Source: Brachypodium distachyon
Taxonomy: Eukaryota > Streptophyta > Magnoliopsida > Poales > Poaceae
Assembly (NCBI RefSeq): GCF_000005505.3
Contig: NC_016131.3
Coordinates: 46,299,355 to 46,363,354 of the forward strand
Direction of reading: 5' to 3'
Length of the DNA stretch: 64,000 nucleotides
This document shows positions 10,668 through 22,300 of the stretch, in pieces (positions within the stretch are counted from its first letter, which is position 1; the number at the start of each line of letters is the position of its first letter). Under the pieces are notes generated by a model that saw only the letters and a program-made list of their open reading frames with translations, did no database searches and was not told where the DNA came from. Made by a program: the position numbers and the translations under genes.

Positions 10668-11068
10668 TTGGTTTTGAGATCTGAATTAAACTTCGACGTA
10701 GGGTTTTTAGGTTTCCTAGTAGCAATTGCATAGAGTATGCAAGTACACTGGCATATGGGTATGCTTAATTTGACTGCAGGTTGTCCTTCCAAGTTCCAAC
10801 TCGTGACCAAGTTCATCAATGGCTTCTCTGCCTGCGTAAGTGCTACTAAAGCCCAGCTGCAGGCCTGCAGCTGCTGCTGCTGCAGACTGCACATTTCCAT
10901 TGCTATCACCAGTCGCCAAGTACTAGTAGACGACACGAGCTTTCACGCTCGGCTTATTTGTCCTTCAGCCCAAGGACAGGGTGTTAGTTAGCAAAAAAAT
11001 TAAATTGCTGCAATGGAGTAAGTACTGCAGAGGGAGATATACGGAGATCGGCGTGGCATAGACAATGA
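10668..11068. repeat. Direct repeat R1, 3' flank of copy 2
   Basis: This starts 64 bp after the copy 2 stop. It recurs at 12530-12804: both share tttggttttgagatctgaat, the 'gacgtagggtttttaggtttc' tract, the 'acgacacgagctttcacgctc' tract and gagatcgg(c)tggcatagacaatga. R1 is longer, with an extra stretch around 10880-10925. No coding signal. Confidence 0.85.
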
Positions 11069-11207
11069 TTTCTTGAGCTTGATGCAATCACCTTGATCAG
11101 CATGTAAGGAATCACGCAAGTTTATCAGCTTCCCTGCACCTATTGCTTGGGGTGTGCTCTGTTCAGTACACTTGATTGGTTGTTTAGCTAAATTTTGCGC
11201 AAGTGAG

Positions 11208-11297
11208 ACTCAAATTTATCCAAATATAATGTATGTATGTCTTAAAAACGTCTAAATACATATAATAGCAAATCACTTTAATATGGGACGGAGGGAG
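11208..11297. mobile_element. Stowaway MITE remnant (left end lost)
   Basis: The right terminus ...gggacggagggag is followed by TA, and the internal word aaaaacgtctaaatacat is typical of Stowaway. The stretch is absent from the paralogous block near 58275. The left CTCCCTCCG end is not recognisable. Confidence 0.65.
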
Positions 11298-11579
11298 TAG
11301 AACTGCTACAAAATCTGACTCACTCAAGTATCAGTCTTGGCTACGACCACCACAGAATATCAGATTCAGCCATGGCTACCAAAGAACTCGTAAATGAGCA
11401 ACTGATAAAGTATCGAATATCAAGCGTGTGGAATAACTACAAATCATGAAATGTTCACGAGCCAAAGAGAAAAAAGAAATCTATGATGTTCTTGTTCACC
11501 AATATCTTACCCTTTCCTCTTCTTTATTTCTCAGATCTGAACACACAAATACATAACGTTTGGAGAAGAGGTAAGTTCA

Positions 11580-11892
11580 AGTACAATGCATCGCTCTTTG
11601 TATTGAAGATGGGTTCGTGGAAGACGGAGACGGGATGATTCCGAGGCGTGCGCATTCGGCACATGTTGGGAATTAGCTTGTCTGGATTTTGATGTTGGGT
11701 GATGGTGTGCGGTCAGGGTTTGCGGTCTTGATAATGGCCACACCCTTTATCAGTCTAGTAGGTATAGCGTGATGGCTTTCGGTCGATTGATGTATTTGTT
11801 TTTGTCCGGCTTGTTTAAATAAATTAATAAAACTTGGTTGTGTGCATCTTTTTGATGCAGAACCTGAGGGTTCCAACCTCTTTTTCGAAAAA
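11580..11892 (+). mobile_element. Retroposed insertion (LINE 3' end or SINE), 313 bp, A-tailed
   Basis: The insertion is flanked by aagttca at 11573-11579 and 11893-11899. The paralogous site at about 58545-58555 reads ggtaagttcacattacc with one copy of aagttca and no insert, a clean empty site. The 3' end, with gatgcagaacctgagggttc followed by ttttcgaaaaaa, is the kind seen at 3' ends of grass L1-type LINEs and related SINEs. Confidence 0.8.
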
Positions 11893-12529
11893 AAGTTCAC
11901 ATTACCTCTAAACTTATATCAAAGTTCAGATTACAACCCATAACTCCACTTTGGTTTAAAGTACCCCTAAATTATGAAAACATGTTCGCCAGGTTGATTA
12001 GTTTTGACCCTGGTTTTGGCTAACGTGGCACCACATCATCACCGTGCTGCCGTCGGCTGCTAAACTTGGTGCTGTTGATTGGAGGTATCAAAAAACATTT
12101 CCGAAAATTTACACATACTGATGTTCTTGTCACCATGAGCTTATAAATTTCCATTGAGATGACATTTTTATGCTTGAGAGAAAAATCATCACAAAACTAG
12201 TTTTTTTACACAAGATGGAAAACTATATACAATTATGTGTCTAATTATTTTTACACTTTTTAACATTTCAAGAGCAAGCTCTCCCGGATGAAGGTAGATT
12301 TCATGGAGCTTCCAAACATTTTTGATCCATCGAGCGTGGGTAGTTGGAAGAAAAAAGATAGGTTGCGCCAAATTAGAAGGCGAACACCGCACACGGCATC
12401 CGGTTTTGTAGTTCGGATCCTAGGCTAGGGGTGGAGCCAGGAAAGAAATATAGAGACTGTCAAAATAAAAGGATGATTTATTAAGGAGGCCACATTTCCA
12501 TTGCGTAGTGCGTAGGTGCAAATTAAATG

Positions 12530-12804
12530 TTTGGTTTTGAGATCTGAATTAAACTTCGACGTAGGGTTTTTAGGTTTCCTAGTAGCAATGGCATAAAGTA
12601 TGCAAGTACACGGCATGTGGGTATGTTTTGACTGCAGCCCTTCCAAGTTCCAACTCGTGACCAAGTTCATGAATGGCTTCTCTGCCTGCGTAAGTGCGAA
12701 GCCCAGCTGCAGGCTTGCAGCTGCTGCTGACGACACGAGCTTTCACGCTCGGCTTATTTGTCCTTCAGCTTTGTTACCGAGATCGGCCTGGCATAGACAA
12801 TGAC
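12530..12804. repeat. Direct repeat R2, partner of 10668-11068
   Basis: A shorter copy of R1 placed just after the duplicated block, so the order is gene copy 2, R1, block, R2. This suggests the block may have been inserted or duplicated within the 3' flank of the gene. Confidence 0.8.
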
Positions 12805-12827
12805 TAGCTGGAAAAGCGCGCTTCGCC

Positions 12828-13176
12828 CTAAGAATCATGTCGCGGCAAGCAACGGGACGCAACGTAGTTTGTGCCGTACACATGACTGTATGTCAACACT
12901 CATGAGCTAGGCTAAGAATCATGTCGCGGCAAGCAACGGGACGCAACGTCCTTTGTGCCGCGGCAGCCTACACGATGTGCTATACGCATTGGCACGTGAG
13001 CATTAGCAAAAGAAATATCACCACGAAAGTCAATGGATAATTTGTAAAATAGTAGCATATTTTTATATTAACATATACATAACAGTACGCAGTTAACATA
13101 GATTAAACAAAAAATAAAAATAATATTATTGGGCTAATAGATTAAACAAAAAATAAAAATAATATTATTGGGCTAA
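12828..13176. repeat. Short direct repeats (38 bp spaced; 39 bp tandem)
   Basis: The word ctaagaatcatgtcgcggca (38 bp in all) occurs at 12828 and 12912. A 39-bp unit beginning tagattaaacaaaaaataaa is present in tandem at 13099-13137 and 13138-13176. No coding signal. Confidence 0.8.
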
Positions 13177-13229
13177 GCCCAAACGTAGCAGCCGTCCTCC
13201 TCAGCGCCCTACTCCATGCTGTCGCCGTC

Positions 13230-14113
13230 CTATGCGCCGTCATCGGTGGTGTCCCAGTTGAAAGACCCACTGTCATCGTCGTCAGCGGTGCGGCTTGGGC
13301 CAGCACCAATGTCACCACCCGTCATCGCCAGGTAATCCCGTCGTGACCATTCGCGGGCGGCGGCGTCGGGCATCGGTTGCAGAACGTCCCGGGACAGGGC
13401 CATAGCGGCGTTCCAGCCTGGGACGTCTTCGGGATCATCGGGCGCAACGAGCGAGAGCTGCACATGCTCTTCTGCCCTCCACCCCGACTCATCGCCGGCG
13501 GGCTCCTCCCCAATGCCTTGGCCATCGTGCTGGCCGCGGGGAGCGTCCGGATGGGGCTCGCGGATGACGATGCCACCCGCGCGACGGCTTGCCGGCCGCT
13601 TCCGAACCGCCATGCGGGCGTGGGGGGCCGGCGTTGTTGCAATGCCTCGACACGGACGGGTGCGGGGCCGCTGGGTAGAGGGGTGCCACGCGCGAGGTGA
13701 TCTATGACGGCCTTCAAGCTCTGGCCCGGCACACCCCAGAATGCCGCACGGCCAACGGCGTTCTTGCTGTGAGATGGAGGGCCCAACAGTTCCTCGCCGC
13801 GTTGGCGGAGCACAGAAAGTCACCACACGGCGTTGTTGGGATTCCACCGCTCCTGGCCACGTTGCGCAGCCGTCAGCACATGTTCTCGATGGTGATAGAC
13901 CTCCGTGAAGAACTCCGCCGTCCCTGGACGCGGCACCGGTGGGATCCCGATGCCGTCAGAGCTGAGCGTCCCGCCAGACGGTAGCCTAGTGTCCGGCAGG
14001 ATGGGGTACCTCGCTTCGTACAGCGCCCAAGCCTCCTCGGCTGTCAGGCTGCGCGGTCCGAAACCATTGTCAAAGACACCCCCGAATCGACGACTGCTCC
14101 TCCGTCCGGCCAT
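13230..14113 (-). pseudogene. Decayed member of a repetitive grass gene family (AEEAWALYEARYP type)
   Basis: The 5' part (14113-13820) starts MAGRRSSRRFGGVFDNGFGP and contains TAEEAWALYEARYP, RLPSGG and ERWNPNN. I recall these motifs from a high-copy family of grass predicted proteins of unknown function. The frame stops at 13820. The next conserved words (FWGVPGQSLKAVIDHL, about 13750-13700) are in another frame. The acidic C-terminal part (PDDPEDVPGWNAAMALSRDV... to DDDSGSFNWDT) is in a third frame ending at 13230. At least two frameshifts make it non-functional as read. Many such genes travel with transposons, but I see no terminal repeats here. The family resemblance is from memory and should be treated as moderate evidence. 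Confidence 0.55.
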
Positions 14114-15438
14114 GACGACTGGGCGCGCGTTGGTGGATGCGTAGCGGATGTGGGCGCAAGGGGGTGCGTTGATGCGTTATGCTAACAAGCTTTATAAGCG
14201 AAATGAGTAGCCGGTAGCATTTACGGCGGTGTAAAAACCATACGGCCGTAGCATTCATGCCCGCATAGAAACCATGCGACAGGAGACGATACGGATTCCC
14301 ACGAAGACCATCGGGGTTCGTCACCTGATATGACGCATGCTGCGTAGTCGTGGAAACCAATTGTTCTATCAATTCAAATTCCAAACACAGGATTATTCAA
14401 ATATTAATTAACATAATTGTTTTGGAAATGATCTTCGCCAAAATAATTAAGAATAAAAATTGCATTCATCGCTAGATGCCATATAAACCTCGCGTAGTTT
14501 TTTTTTAGCCTGCAACATATGTCTCTTCCCTAATATTCGGTTGCTTGATATATGTAGATACATACATATTCGTGGGGCCATTTTATCTGAGGTTCGTGAC
14601 CCATCTTTTTTGTCATCTGCATACACAACCCTATGTTTGGAACTTTGGCTTACTGGACTGTTAACCAGGCCTCTGTATCTTCGAATCCTGTGGCTCATTC
14701 TATAGCGGGCCACGTTGTGCTTCAATTGTTCAAGCCTACAAGTGCGACCTTCAGGGGTCCATGTAATATACATACATGAAGAAAACGAATATAACACAAT
14801 TGCGGAATGACTTTCGGTGCGTATATAAACGGTGTTCTTCCTTTATATATTCGAGGTGTTGTTAAATTTCGATAGTTAAAAGGTTATACATACTAAGTAC
14901 TCTATATCTTAGTTCGATGAAGTTCCACTCCCATGCTAAGTGTTTTTATTTGGTTTTATTTCAGATGCTTGCATGCATGGGCTAGCCATCAGTGTTCGAT
15001 GCTTTTGTTAATGTAATAACGCCGCGATGCACAGACAATTCATGCCCAAGTTGAAATAAGACCGAAGAACCAATTGTACATCCAATCCTCTTTTTCGTCT
15101 TTTTCAGGATAAAAACTTGAATACTAACAAGTCAATGTCTGCATTCGAAAAAATAACGCATACCCTCGGAAGGCTCCGCTCCTATTTTTTTCGTTCTCCA
15201 TGAGCCTTTTTTTTTCATGCACCTGTCAATAGCCCTCCGAGATTCAAAGGGAATATACTCAAGTGAAAGAATTAACATATAACCCGTACCATTGTGCTGT
15301 ATAACTGCTTTTCCAGAACTAACATCAAGGGTGTCATGAGATTGTGCTTGCGGCAATATACCGTTCATCAAAGCACGGAACGCAGTGGCTCTAGGGGTAC
15401 ATCGCTACCTGGCAAAGGTAATTGCTATGCGACCACTG
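14114..15438. other. Spacer with two unrecognised minus-strand reading frames
   Basis: Minus-strand frames at 15368-15132 (opening MNGILPQAQSHDTLDVSSG, with a possible GTATGC donor near 15160) and 14797-14447 have moderately protein-like composition. They match nothing I know and lack a convincing promoter or shared splice pattern. A TATA-like word (cgtatataaacgg) sits near 14821. I would not call a gene here without transcript evidence. Confidence 0.25.
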
Positions 15439-16194
15439 CCTCATTGCTAGACTCTCATCGATGAAATGCATATTGTCTACTCGTGCGTGTAACACAAATG
15501 CAATCTATCGCCGTAAAAACGTACATTTATGAACCAGGCCGTGTTACTTTTCGATTGACTTTAGAGCCCATGTATTCTGGTTTCGCCAGTACCACTTTAC
15601 ACTCCGCTCACTGCAGCAGTAATTTATACTTGGTTGCTTACTCGCGATGAGTTGCATGCGGTAGGTTACGTGTCAGCTCAGAATATGTGTTAGCTGTCGC
15701 ACGAGGTGTAACACGTGTCATCTCATTGCTTGTACTGACCTGTATATAAATGTGTGTGCGTGTTCGATTGTGATATCACCCTCTCCCTACTCACGGCCGT
15801 CGTCCTTAAGTAGACACCTCATTGCTAGACTCTCATCGATGAAATGCATATTGTCTACTTGTGCGTGTAACACAAATGCAATCTATCGCCGTAAAAACGT
15901 ACATTTATGAACTAGGCCGTGTTACTTTTCGATTGACTTCAGAGCCCATGTATTCTGCTTTCGCCAGTACCACTTTACACTCCGCTCACTGCAGCAGTAA
16001 TTTATACTTGGTTGCTTACTCGCGATGAGTTGCATGCGGTAGGTTACGTGTCAGCTCAGAATATGTGTTAGCTGTCGCACGAGGTGTAACACGTGTCATC
16101 TCATTGCTTGTACTGACCTGTATATAAATGTGTGTGCGTGTTCGATTGTGATATCACCCTCTCCCTACTCACGGCCGTCGTCCTTAAGTAGACA
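15439..16194. repeat. 378-bp tandem direct repeat (x2) holding the promoter of gene A
   Basis: Unit 1 (about 15439-15816) and unit 2 (about 15817-16194) start at cctcattgctagactctcat and end at cgtccttaagtagaca. They are nearly identical (for example tactcgtgcg versus tacttgtgcg). Each holds an ACACGTGTC word and a TATATAAA box (15743-15750 and 16121-16128), so gene A has a duplicated promoter. Confidence 0.9.
16121..16128 (+). promoter_or_regulatory. TATA box of gene A
   Basis: TATATAAA, with a cacgtg-containing word about 30 bp upstream. Transcription would start near 16155, giving a leader of about 100 nt to the ATG at 16257. The leader would carry a four-codon upstream frame (ATG at 16197). 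Confidence 0.6.
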
Positions 16195-16256
16195 ACATGA
16201 GAAATAGGTAGTACTGGTCTTCTGTTTGTTTACCATGCACGCTACCTTAGCCAGAC

Positions 16257-17219
16257 ATGAATCCCCATGCATCAGGTGAGTGGCAACACAAAGTGTACTG
16301 ATGTATACATGGATACATATACTTATATGGTACATAATTTGATCGAAAACACAAATTTTGTGTATTCCTATTTTATATCATTGTCAGCTGTGTGGTATAC
16401 ATGATCACCCCTTTGATCCTTTTACTCTGATAGCATAGTGTTAATTAAAAGTGCATACTACGACCAGTAACGTGTTTTGTTACCTTTTTCGTGTAGTAAA
16501 TAACGATTTACTTGTACATCTTCGATTTTATGCTTTTTTTAATTATTGAGTTATATACATTCTTAGTTCTTTTTTCCATTGTACAACACACATGATGATT
16601 TCATTGCATTTCTTCTCTTATTACTTCACAGATGCACCGGTGGTTATGATTTCACGTAGGCCTGTTCTCGGCGAAGCGGCACGAACGTTGGGTGCTCCTG
16701 CACCAATGTACCTAACAGATTTATGCCAATGGAGAATACACTTGCAGTGTTCAGTTGATCTTGCCAATGAGGTGCCATCTTGACTGCACCCGGATTGCCC
16801 ACGCTGTTGGTGTTATTGAAGCCGAAGAAAAGGCGGCAGAGTGCATGATCCAGGCCCTTCGACGGAGATTCGGAGTCCAGTTCAACGATGTGAACTGGAC
16901 GCACCTGAATCGTTGCCATCGAAGATTCACAATGGCGCGCAACTCACTGAGGACCATGGTGGAAAGGTTCAGTGATTTGTTGGAAAAGGCTCGTCTAATG
17001 GAGAAGGGTTGGGAGCAAGCACTAGCTGATATCAAAGCGGCACATGACGTGTGCGCCGATATATCCTCGCGCGGTGGCGACACAATTGACTTGTCCGGAA
17101 GCCCTACCCGTCAGGATGAAACTTTATTCGGCATGCACTCTCTTTCCACTTGGACCGACGAACGGTTCGAGGAAGGCAAAATTGCTCTCACTGCAGCAAG
17201 AGGGAGTACATCATCGTGA
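16257..17219 (+). pseudogene. Gene A: small-gene family with NDVN motif, nonsense plus frameshift
   Basis: Exon 1 (16257-16275, 19 nt, MNPHAS) ends in a consensus CAG/GTGAGT donor. Exon 2 starts after TTACTTCACAG at 16632 in matching phase and reads APVVMISRRPVLGE... This aligns with gene B (VRISRKLILGE) and gene C (VFRVSRIWVARQL). The frame stops at TGA 16781-16783, where gene B has Trp. About 40-60 nt further on the homologous sequence has moved to another frame: EAEEKAAECMIQALRRRFGV, then FNDVNW, a helix-rich segment, and the stop at 17219. Polyadenylation signals (AATAAA) lie at 17486-17495. Function is unknown: no catalytic motif, no membrane segment, and predicted coiled coil at about 16920-17040. 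With both lesions a full product is unlikely; a shorter protein from the in-frame ATG at 16767 cannot be excluded. Confidence 0.6.
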
Positions 17220-17786
17220 AGCAATGCTGGAGGTGATCGCGTGGAGGGCCTGTCTTAGTGTATCTCTACGTGTTGGCGCATTTACGTGCCGTCTAGTCAT
17301 GTGTTTGTGTTGGCTCGCTTTGTGTGTTCTGGCGATATGCACGTCAATTTTAAATTTGGTCACCTGCCTCCTGCTAAAACACCATGTTTCAACCACTGAA
17401 GCACCAACGGCATTGTAACCATGAACATGCTCTATCCTTGTGTACCTAGTCAGAACAGTCCTGTTTCAGTCTATGCCCTGACATAAATAAATAAAAAGTG
17501 TAGTATGTTAATGAATCTCCATGCCAGTTTAACTTATTTGACCACATGTAACTACTTGTGATGATCTCGCCTGCGTGTTTTGAAGTAAACCGTGCACAAG
17601 AAAGTATGAACAGTCGAAAGTAGACGGAAGGAAGGCAAAAAAGTCAGAAAGCAGGGCGGATGGATAAAAAAAACTATTCTTACGTGTCTCACACGTATTA
17701 TCGAGGCATGTTCTCTTCTCGCATGCTTCAACACGTGCCCCCATGACTAATTGCATCCAGAGACGCACACGTGTTGTTTTTTTTGG

Positions 17787-17794
17787 TATAAATT
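17787..17794 (+). promoter_or_regulatory. TATA box upstream of gene D
   Basis: TATAAATT, with an ACACGTGTT G-box-like word 15-20 bp upstream. The first ATG (17897) is about 105 bp downstream. Confidence 0.55.
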
Positions 17795-17896
17795 AGGGTG
17801 AACCTCCACCAATCCGTTCGCATCACTCACTTGTTCACGCCAAATTTGTAGCTACCATCTCGCCATTCTCGTCAACAACACCAAACCCGGTGTACT

Positions 17897-18507
17897 ATGA
17901 GTCTGCGTTCATCAGCTGCTTCGGGGGAAACTCGAGACATCCATGCGTTAGATTCTTCATCTGCATCTCATGATTCCACCCATACTGCAAATACATCCCG
18001 AAATTTCCCAGTCGAATCGTCTTATGCCGACAGTGCGATGTCTCTCTCGTGTGGATCAGCAACTTCCGAACTTGAGATGCTGTTCGTTGACGCAAAACGA
18101 CATGAACCGTGTGTCCAAATCGACCAACAGTCATAGATCATCGCTCTTGTGTGCCACTGGCTTACATCGAGAACAGGCCGTCACGAACTCAGCGATCTAT
18201 CAGTGTTGCAAATAAAAGTGCTCATCACACAAGGCAAAATTCTGTGATCACAAGAGGAGGAGAAACCACAAGGTTTATCGGAACAGCAACACTTGATGCA
18301 GTAGCCAACGAAGCCGAATGTGCGATGGCAGAGATGGTCGAGGACGCTGTCACCAGGGCATCCATGGCAACTATACATGCAGAGAATGCCATTCGTGAAT
18401 CAGCAAAAAGAGATTGCAATCTGTTCTTTTGCAGATGCAAACGGCAATTTGGGTCGTTTGGTGGCGGTGAAAGCGTCGTCATCATGTCTTCATACGATGA
18501 ACATTAG
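17897..18507 (+). pseudogene. Gene D: unrecognised small gene, frameshifted
   Basis: After a good TATA box, the ATG at 17897 opens MSLRSSAASGETRD..., a Ser/Thr-rich frame of 79 codons ending at 18136. An overlapping frame continues protein-like sequence from about 18109 to 18507: Arg/Ser-rich, then Ala/Glu-rich with EAECAMAEMVEDAVTRAS, ending MSSYDEH. Joining them needs a shift of one base, so it is either a broken gene or has an intron I cannot place. A polyadenylation signal lies at 18709-18715. It does not show the DVN signature of its neighbours, though its promoter layout is similar. I do not recognise the family. Confidence 0.35.
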
Positions 18508-18719
18508 GTCGAACACTATTTATGTATTAAGCAGATATTCTAGATGTGCCTACTAAATTATCCTACCTATCTTGTAAATATCATTAGCCTCACTTTCTCA
18601 GTCCACTGTATGCTTTTATAAACGTTGTACTTGCGTTAATGTTTGTCTTACGTGTGTTTCTATCGATAGTCCACATGACACATCACCTCATTTGTAATGA
18701 TGTATCCGAATAAAAGACG

Positions 18720-19380
18720 ATGAATGGGCCACCATTATCATGTAAATGTTATCATTTAACGCATAATTACATGGATCTAGGAGGATTGCAGTATGACTTG
18801 TCTCTCTAATGTTTACCGAAAACTCATAATTACTGAATGATGCCGCGTATCTCTGACCTGCTGGACCAACGTCACGTACATGGTGGCATGGGCTTTCGGC
18901 CCATCTGTGTTACCTCACCCATGATGCACCGTTCAAGCACTTTTTCCCGTTCAAACACATTTTTTTTATCTTTTTAAACTTCATGTTCACCGATACCAAT
19001 CAATATCCTCGTAAATTGCAGGATTCATCTGCTAAATTCACATATCGTATTTCATATGGTAATCAGTACTACGTACACATCAAACATTTCATAAGCAATT
19101 TTCACTAATGTTCCATCGAAAAACGAGCATTATAAAACAAGGGATATATAGTACAATACATATATTCAGTACACAAACATTATTATTGTCAAGCTACGCG
19201 ATAGTTACCAACATCAAACTATACGATACTTAGAATCATATACCTATATATAGCTAGCTGAACACAACTTATTTAGATGCTACCGCCGCCAAATGTCACA
19301 GACACATGAGACATGACACATACACACATTATTCTAACACTTCTCTTTATAAGAAGTCATCTTTGGGATCCATTATTTAT
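18720..19380. other. Spacer, no feature recognised
   Basis: AT-rich DNA with short palindromic stretches and no supported gene. It contains the likely 3' flanks of gene D (plus) and gene B (minus). Confidence 0.5.
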
Positions 19381-22300
19381 CTACACTGACTCGTCAAAGA
19401 CAGCATTTGCCTCTGTCACCGCTCTTTCGGCTTGCTCTTCAAGTACAACCGTGTTGCCAAGCACCTCACTTACAATGTCCGATGTTGCAGCGGTGTACGC
19501 GGTAAACGCCGAGCAACATGTCGTGTAGGCCATCTCATGGAGTACTCTCAGTTCTTGAAGTGTACCCTTCCAGCCTTGACTTATGCGAACAATAACCTGT
19601 TTAAGCCGAGTGTTTTCTTCTTTCACATTCTCTAATTCTCGTGTGCAATTATATTTAGCGTGCTGAAGAAAGCACCTGTCATCCCAATTCACATCATCTA
19701 CTTCGAACCCAAGACGCCTCTGTAATGAGTTGATCATCCTATAAGCCGCTTCCTCTTCTGCTTCGTGAGCAGAACACATTGGTCCATCGCTATAGATCCA
19801 CGTGTCAATGACACGTGCATCTATATTCACGGTAGTCTTCACGAAAGTGTAAAACCCTTTGTCAGTGCAAGTTGTATTGTACGTTGCCTCAGGCGCCTCT
19901 GAAGCGATCCTCCCCCTTACTAGGGTTCGATCTCTGTGCTTACTGTGCTAGTCCCTGGATCGACTCGCTAGCACACACAGTTTCAAGATGTAATATCAAG
20001 ATACAAAGGTCAAAACTATATTACATCGCATTGATCCAGAATTTAGTAGTAACTTACATATTGCATAACCTCATGGGTTATCTCAAAAGAAAATAAAATC
20101 TTGCAGCGGAAGGCAGAAGATACAGGAGTCCCATAACAACTCCACAGTCGAAACATGTTGGAATGTAAACTCGCAACCCTAACAATTCGTACCTCACTAT
20201 TCACCTGGTTCACCTGCGACATTTAAACGTTGCAGCCACTAGGGGGTCAATACATTGAATGTATTGGCAAGTTCACCAAAGGGTTATAACAGATCCTATC
20301 AAGTACATGCAGTATTTGGCAAGGTGGAGTTTTGGCTATTTGCATAAAAGCGTCAATGTTTAATCCTATCATTTTTAACCAAAATAGTTTTGAATTCTAT
20401 TGGACACGGGGTAGAAACACCCATGCTCCTATTAACCTAGGCACATTGAGTAGAAACATCAATGCTCCTACCCTGTTCAAACCATTCGTTTTATTATGAA
20501 ATTGGAATGAGTGAGACCTTCCTTACAGCCCCAATATCTAGTTGCTCATAATTGTCCGTAACCGGGGACACGGCTAAGTACTTAGTTTGACACTCTCGAG
20601 AGGTGGTACACTTTACCCACAAGAAATCGACGTGTTAATCCCTTGCTGTCCTCAGGGTAGAGTAGCAATGGCATCGATTACAGGAATTTTCAGAACATAT
20701 TCCCCCAAACCACCTGAGGGACGCGCCCCCACCTACACTACTACATACCGATGTCACCTCGGATCCGGGTTCATATTTCTTACATCCATCCTGGCAGAGC
20801 CCATAATACCATGTGGTTGTACTGGAAGCTACTAAACAGGAAACTAGCCCAGTCTCTGGTTACCCCGGGTGGCATTCCTCAGTTGCAACGCAGGCGCTCC
20901 CATAGAAATGGCGAGACGACTCATAGAAATGGACCCATAGAAATGGACCTGACGCCGCATACATCTCCACTTCCTCAAAGTAGCCCACCTAGGACGGTTC
21001 ATTGAATTACTTGTTTTGCCATACACTAGGAAAACTATACTTGTAATTCAATAGTATCACATTGTAATAATACCGCCCTCGTATAATATCATAGCATAGC
21101 ATTTTACTACTACGATGGCGATTGGTGGTGTGGACATGGCAAGGGTATCTTATACTACTAGGACAGATCATAGCTAGCATAGATACAATAATAATCCTAA
21201 TAATGCAACTAATAAAATCTAGTGCATAATAAAATAATAGGATGATGATCAAAGTGAACTTGCCTTGATAGTAGTTGGTATTCAGACACTCTTCACAGTC
21301 ACACAGTTCGCTCTCCGAGAAAACTATACAATCAGGCAAACATACACATACATAAACACACCATACAAACAAAGAATATGTATGCCATGATGCAATGCAA
21401 ATCATGTGACATGAGTTTTGGTTTATTTTATTTGGGTGATCTACTGATCGAAAGCATTGATAATTAAGCACATGCGATTAGGGTTTTTAAACAAAAGCAA
21501 AAGCTAGGGTTTAAATCCTAAAATGAGGTTTTATTTGCATCTGCAAAACAATTTAATTCAAAATATTTATTTCTCTGCCCCATTGGACAGAGGACAATAA
21601 AAAAAAATTTGAGCACTCGTTTCATTCAAAAATGACTTCTAAATAATTAGTTATGATTTAAATGGCATAAAACCCTAATCTGTAATTTGAATATGATTTA
21701 AATATTCAAATTTGAAATTGGACAGTGCCAAAAGATTTTAAATTTCCTAAGGATTCCAAAAAGGTGTGGATCATTAAATTTGGCCAAATAGATTTAAAGT
21801 TATGATCATTTGAAGTTACAGGGGCCTATCTGCAAAAGTGCCTTTTATTAATTCCAGGGATTAAAATTTACATTTTTATTTTATAAATCCGGCTGCCACG
21901 TGTCAGCATCTAATTGGTGCGTACCGGTTCGGTAAAAATAATAAAACGGGATCTAATCTTAGCCCTCGGATCTGGATCGGACGGACGAGGGGAGTTCTAG
22001 GGTTTACCCGCGGCGGCGGCGGTCACCGGAGACGGAGGGGATGGCGGCGCGGGCACGGGCGTGGCGGCGCGGGGTGCTCCGGCGAGGCAGGCAACGCGGG
22101 GAGTTCACAGGGAGGCGCGGCGCGGCACGGCGCGCTCGGTGACGGGGTCGGCGTGGGCTCGGGCGGTCGGTGTCGTCGCCTAGGTCGAGGAAGACGCGGC
22201 GGCGCGGTCACCGGACTCCGGCGAGGACGAGCGGGCGGCGTCTGGAGGCTGCAGTGCACAAGGCGAAGGAACAGTCGCGTCAAAAGGAAGCGCAAGGGGA

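Larger units (their letters stand above)
11190..12497. repeat. Duplicated block, copy near gene copy 2
   Basis: This aligns with 58256-59262, starting at ttttgcgcaagtga and running through cttgttcaccaatatcttac, cgccaggttgattagttttg and tttgtagttcggatc. Differences are mostly insertions: this copy has a Stowaway remnant (11208-11297) and a retroposed insertion (11580-11892); the other has its own Stowaway. There are no genes inside. The block lies downstream of copy 2 but upstream of copy 3, as expected if a unit containing one gene plus this flank had duplicated. Confidence 0.85.

Noticed and set aside
21007..21471. 154-codon minus-strand frame
   Set aside because: It lies wholly inside the solo LTR at 19900-23135, is Tyr/Ile/Cys-rich and resembles no protein.
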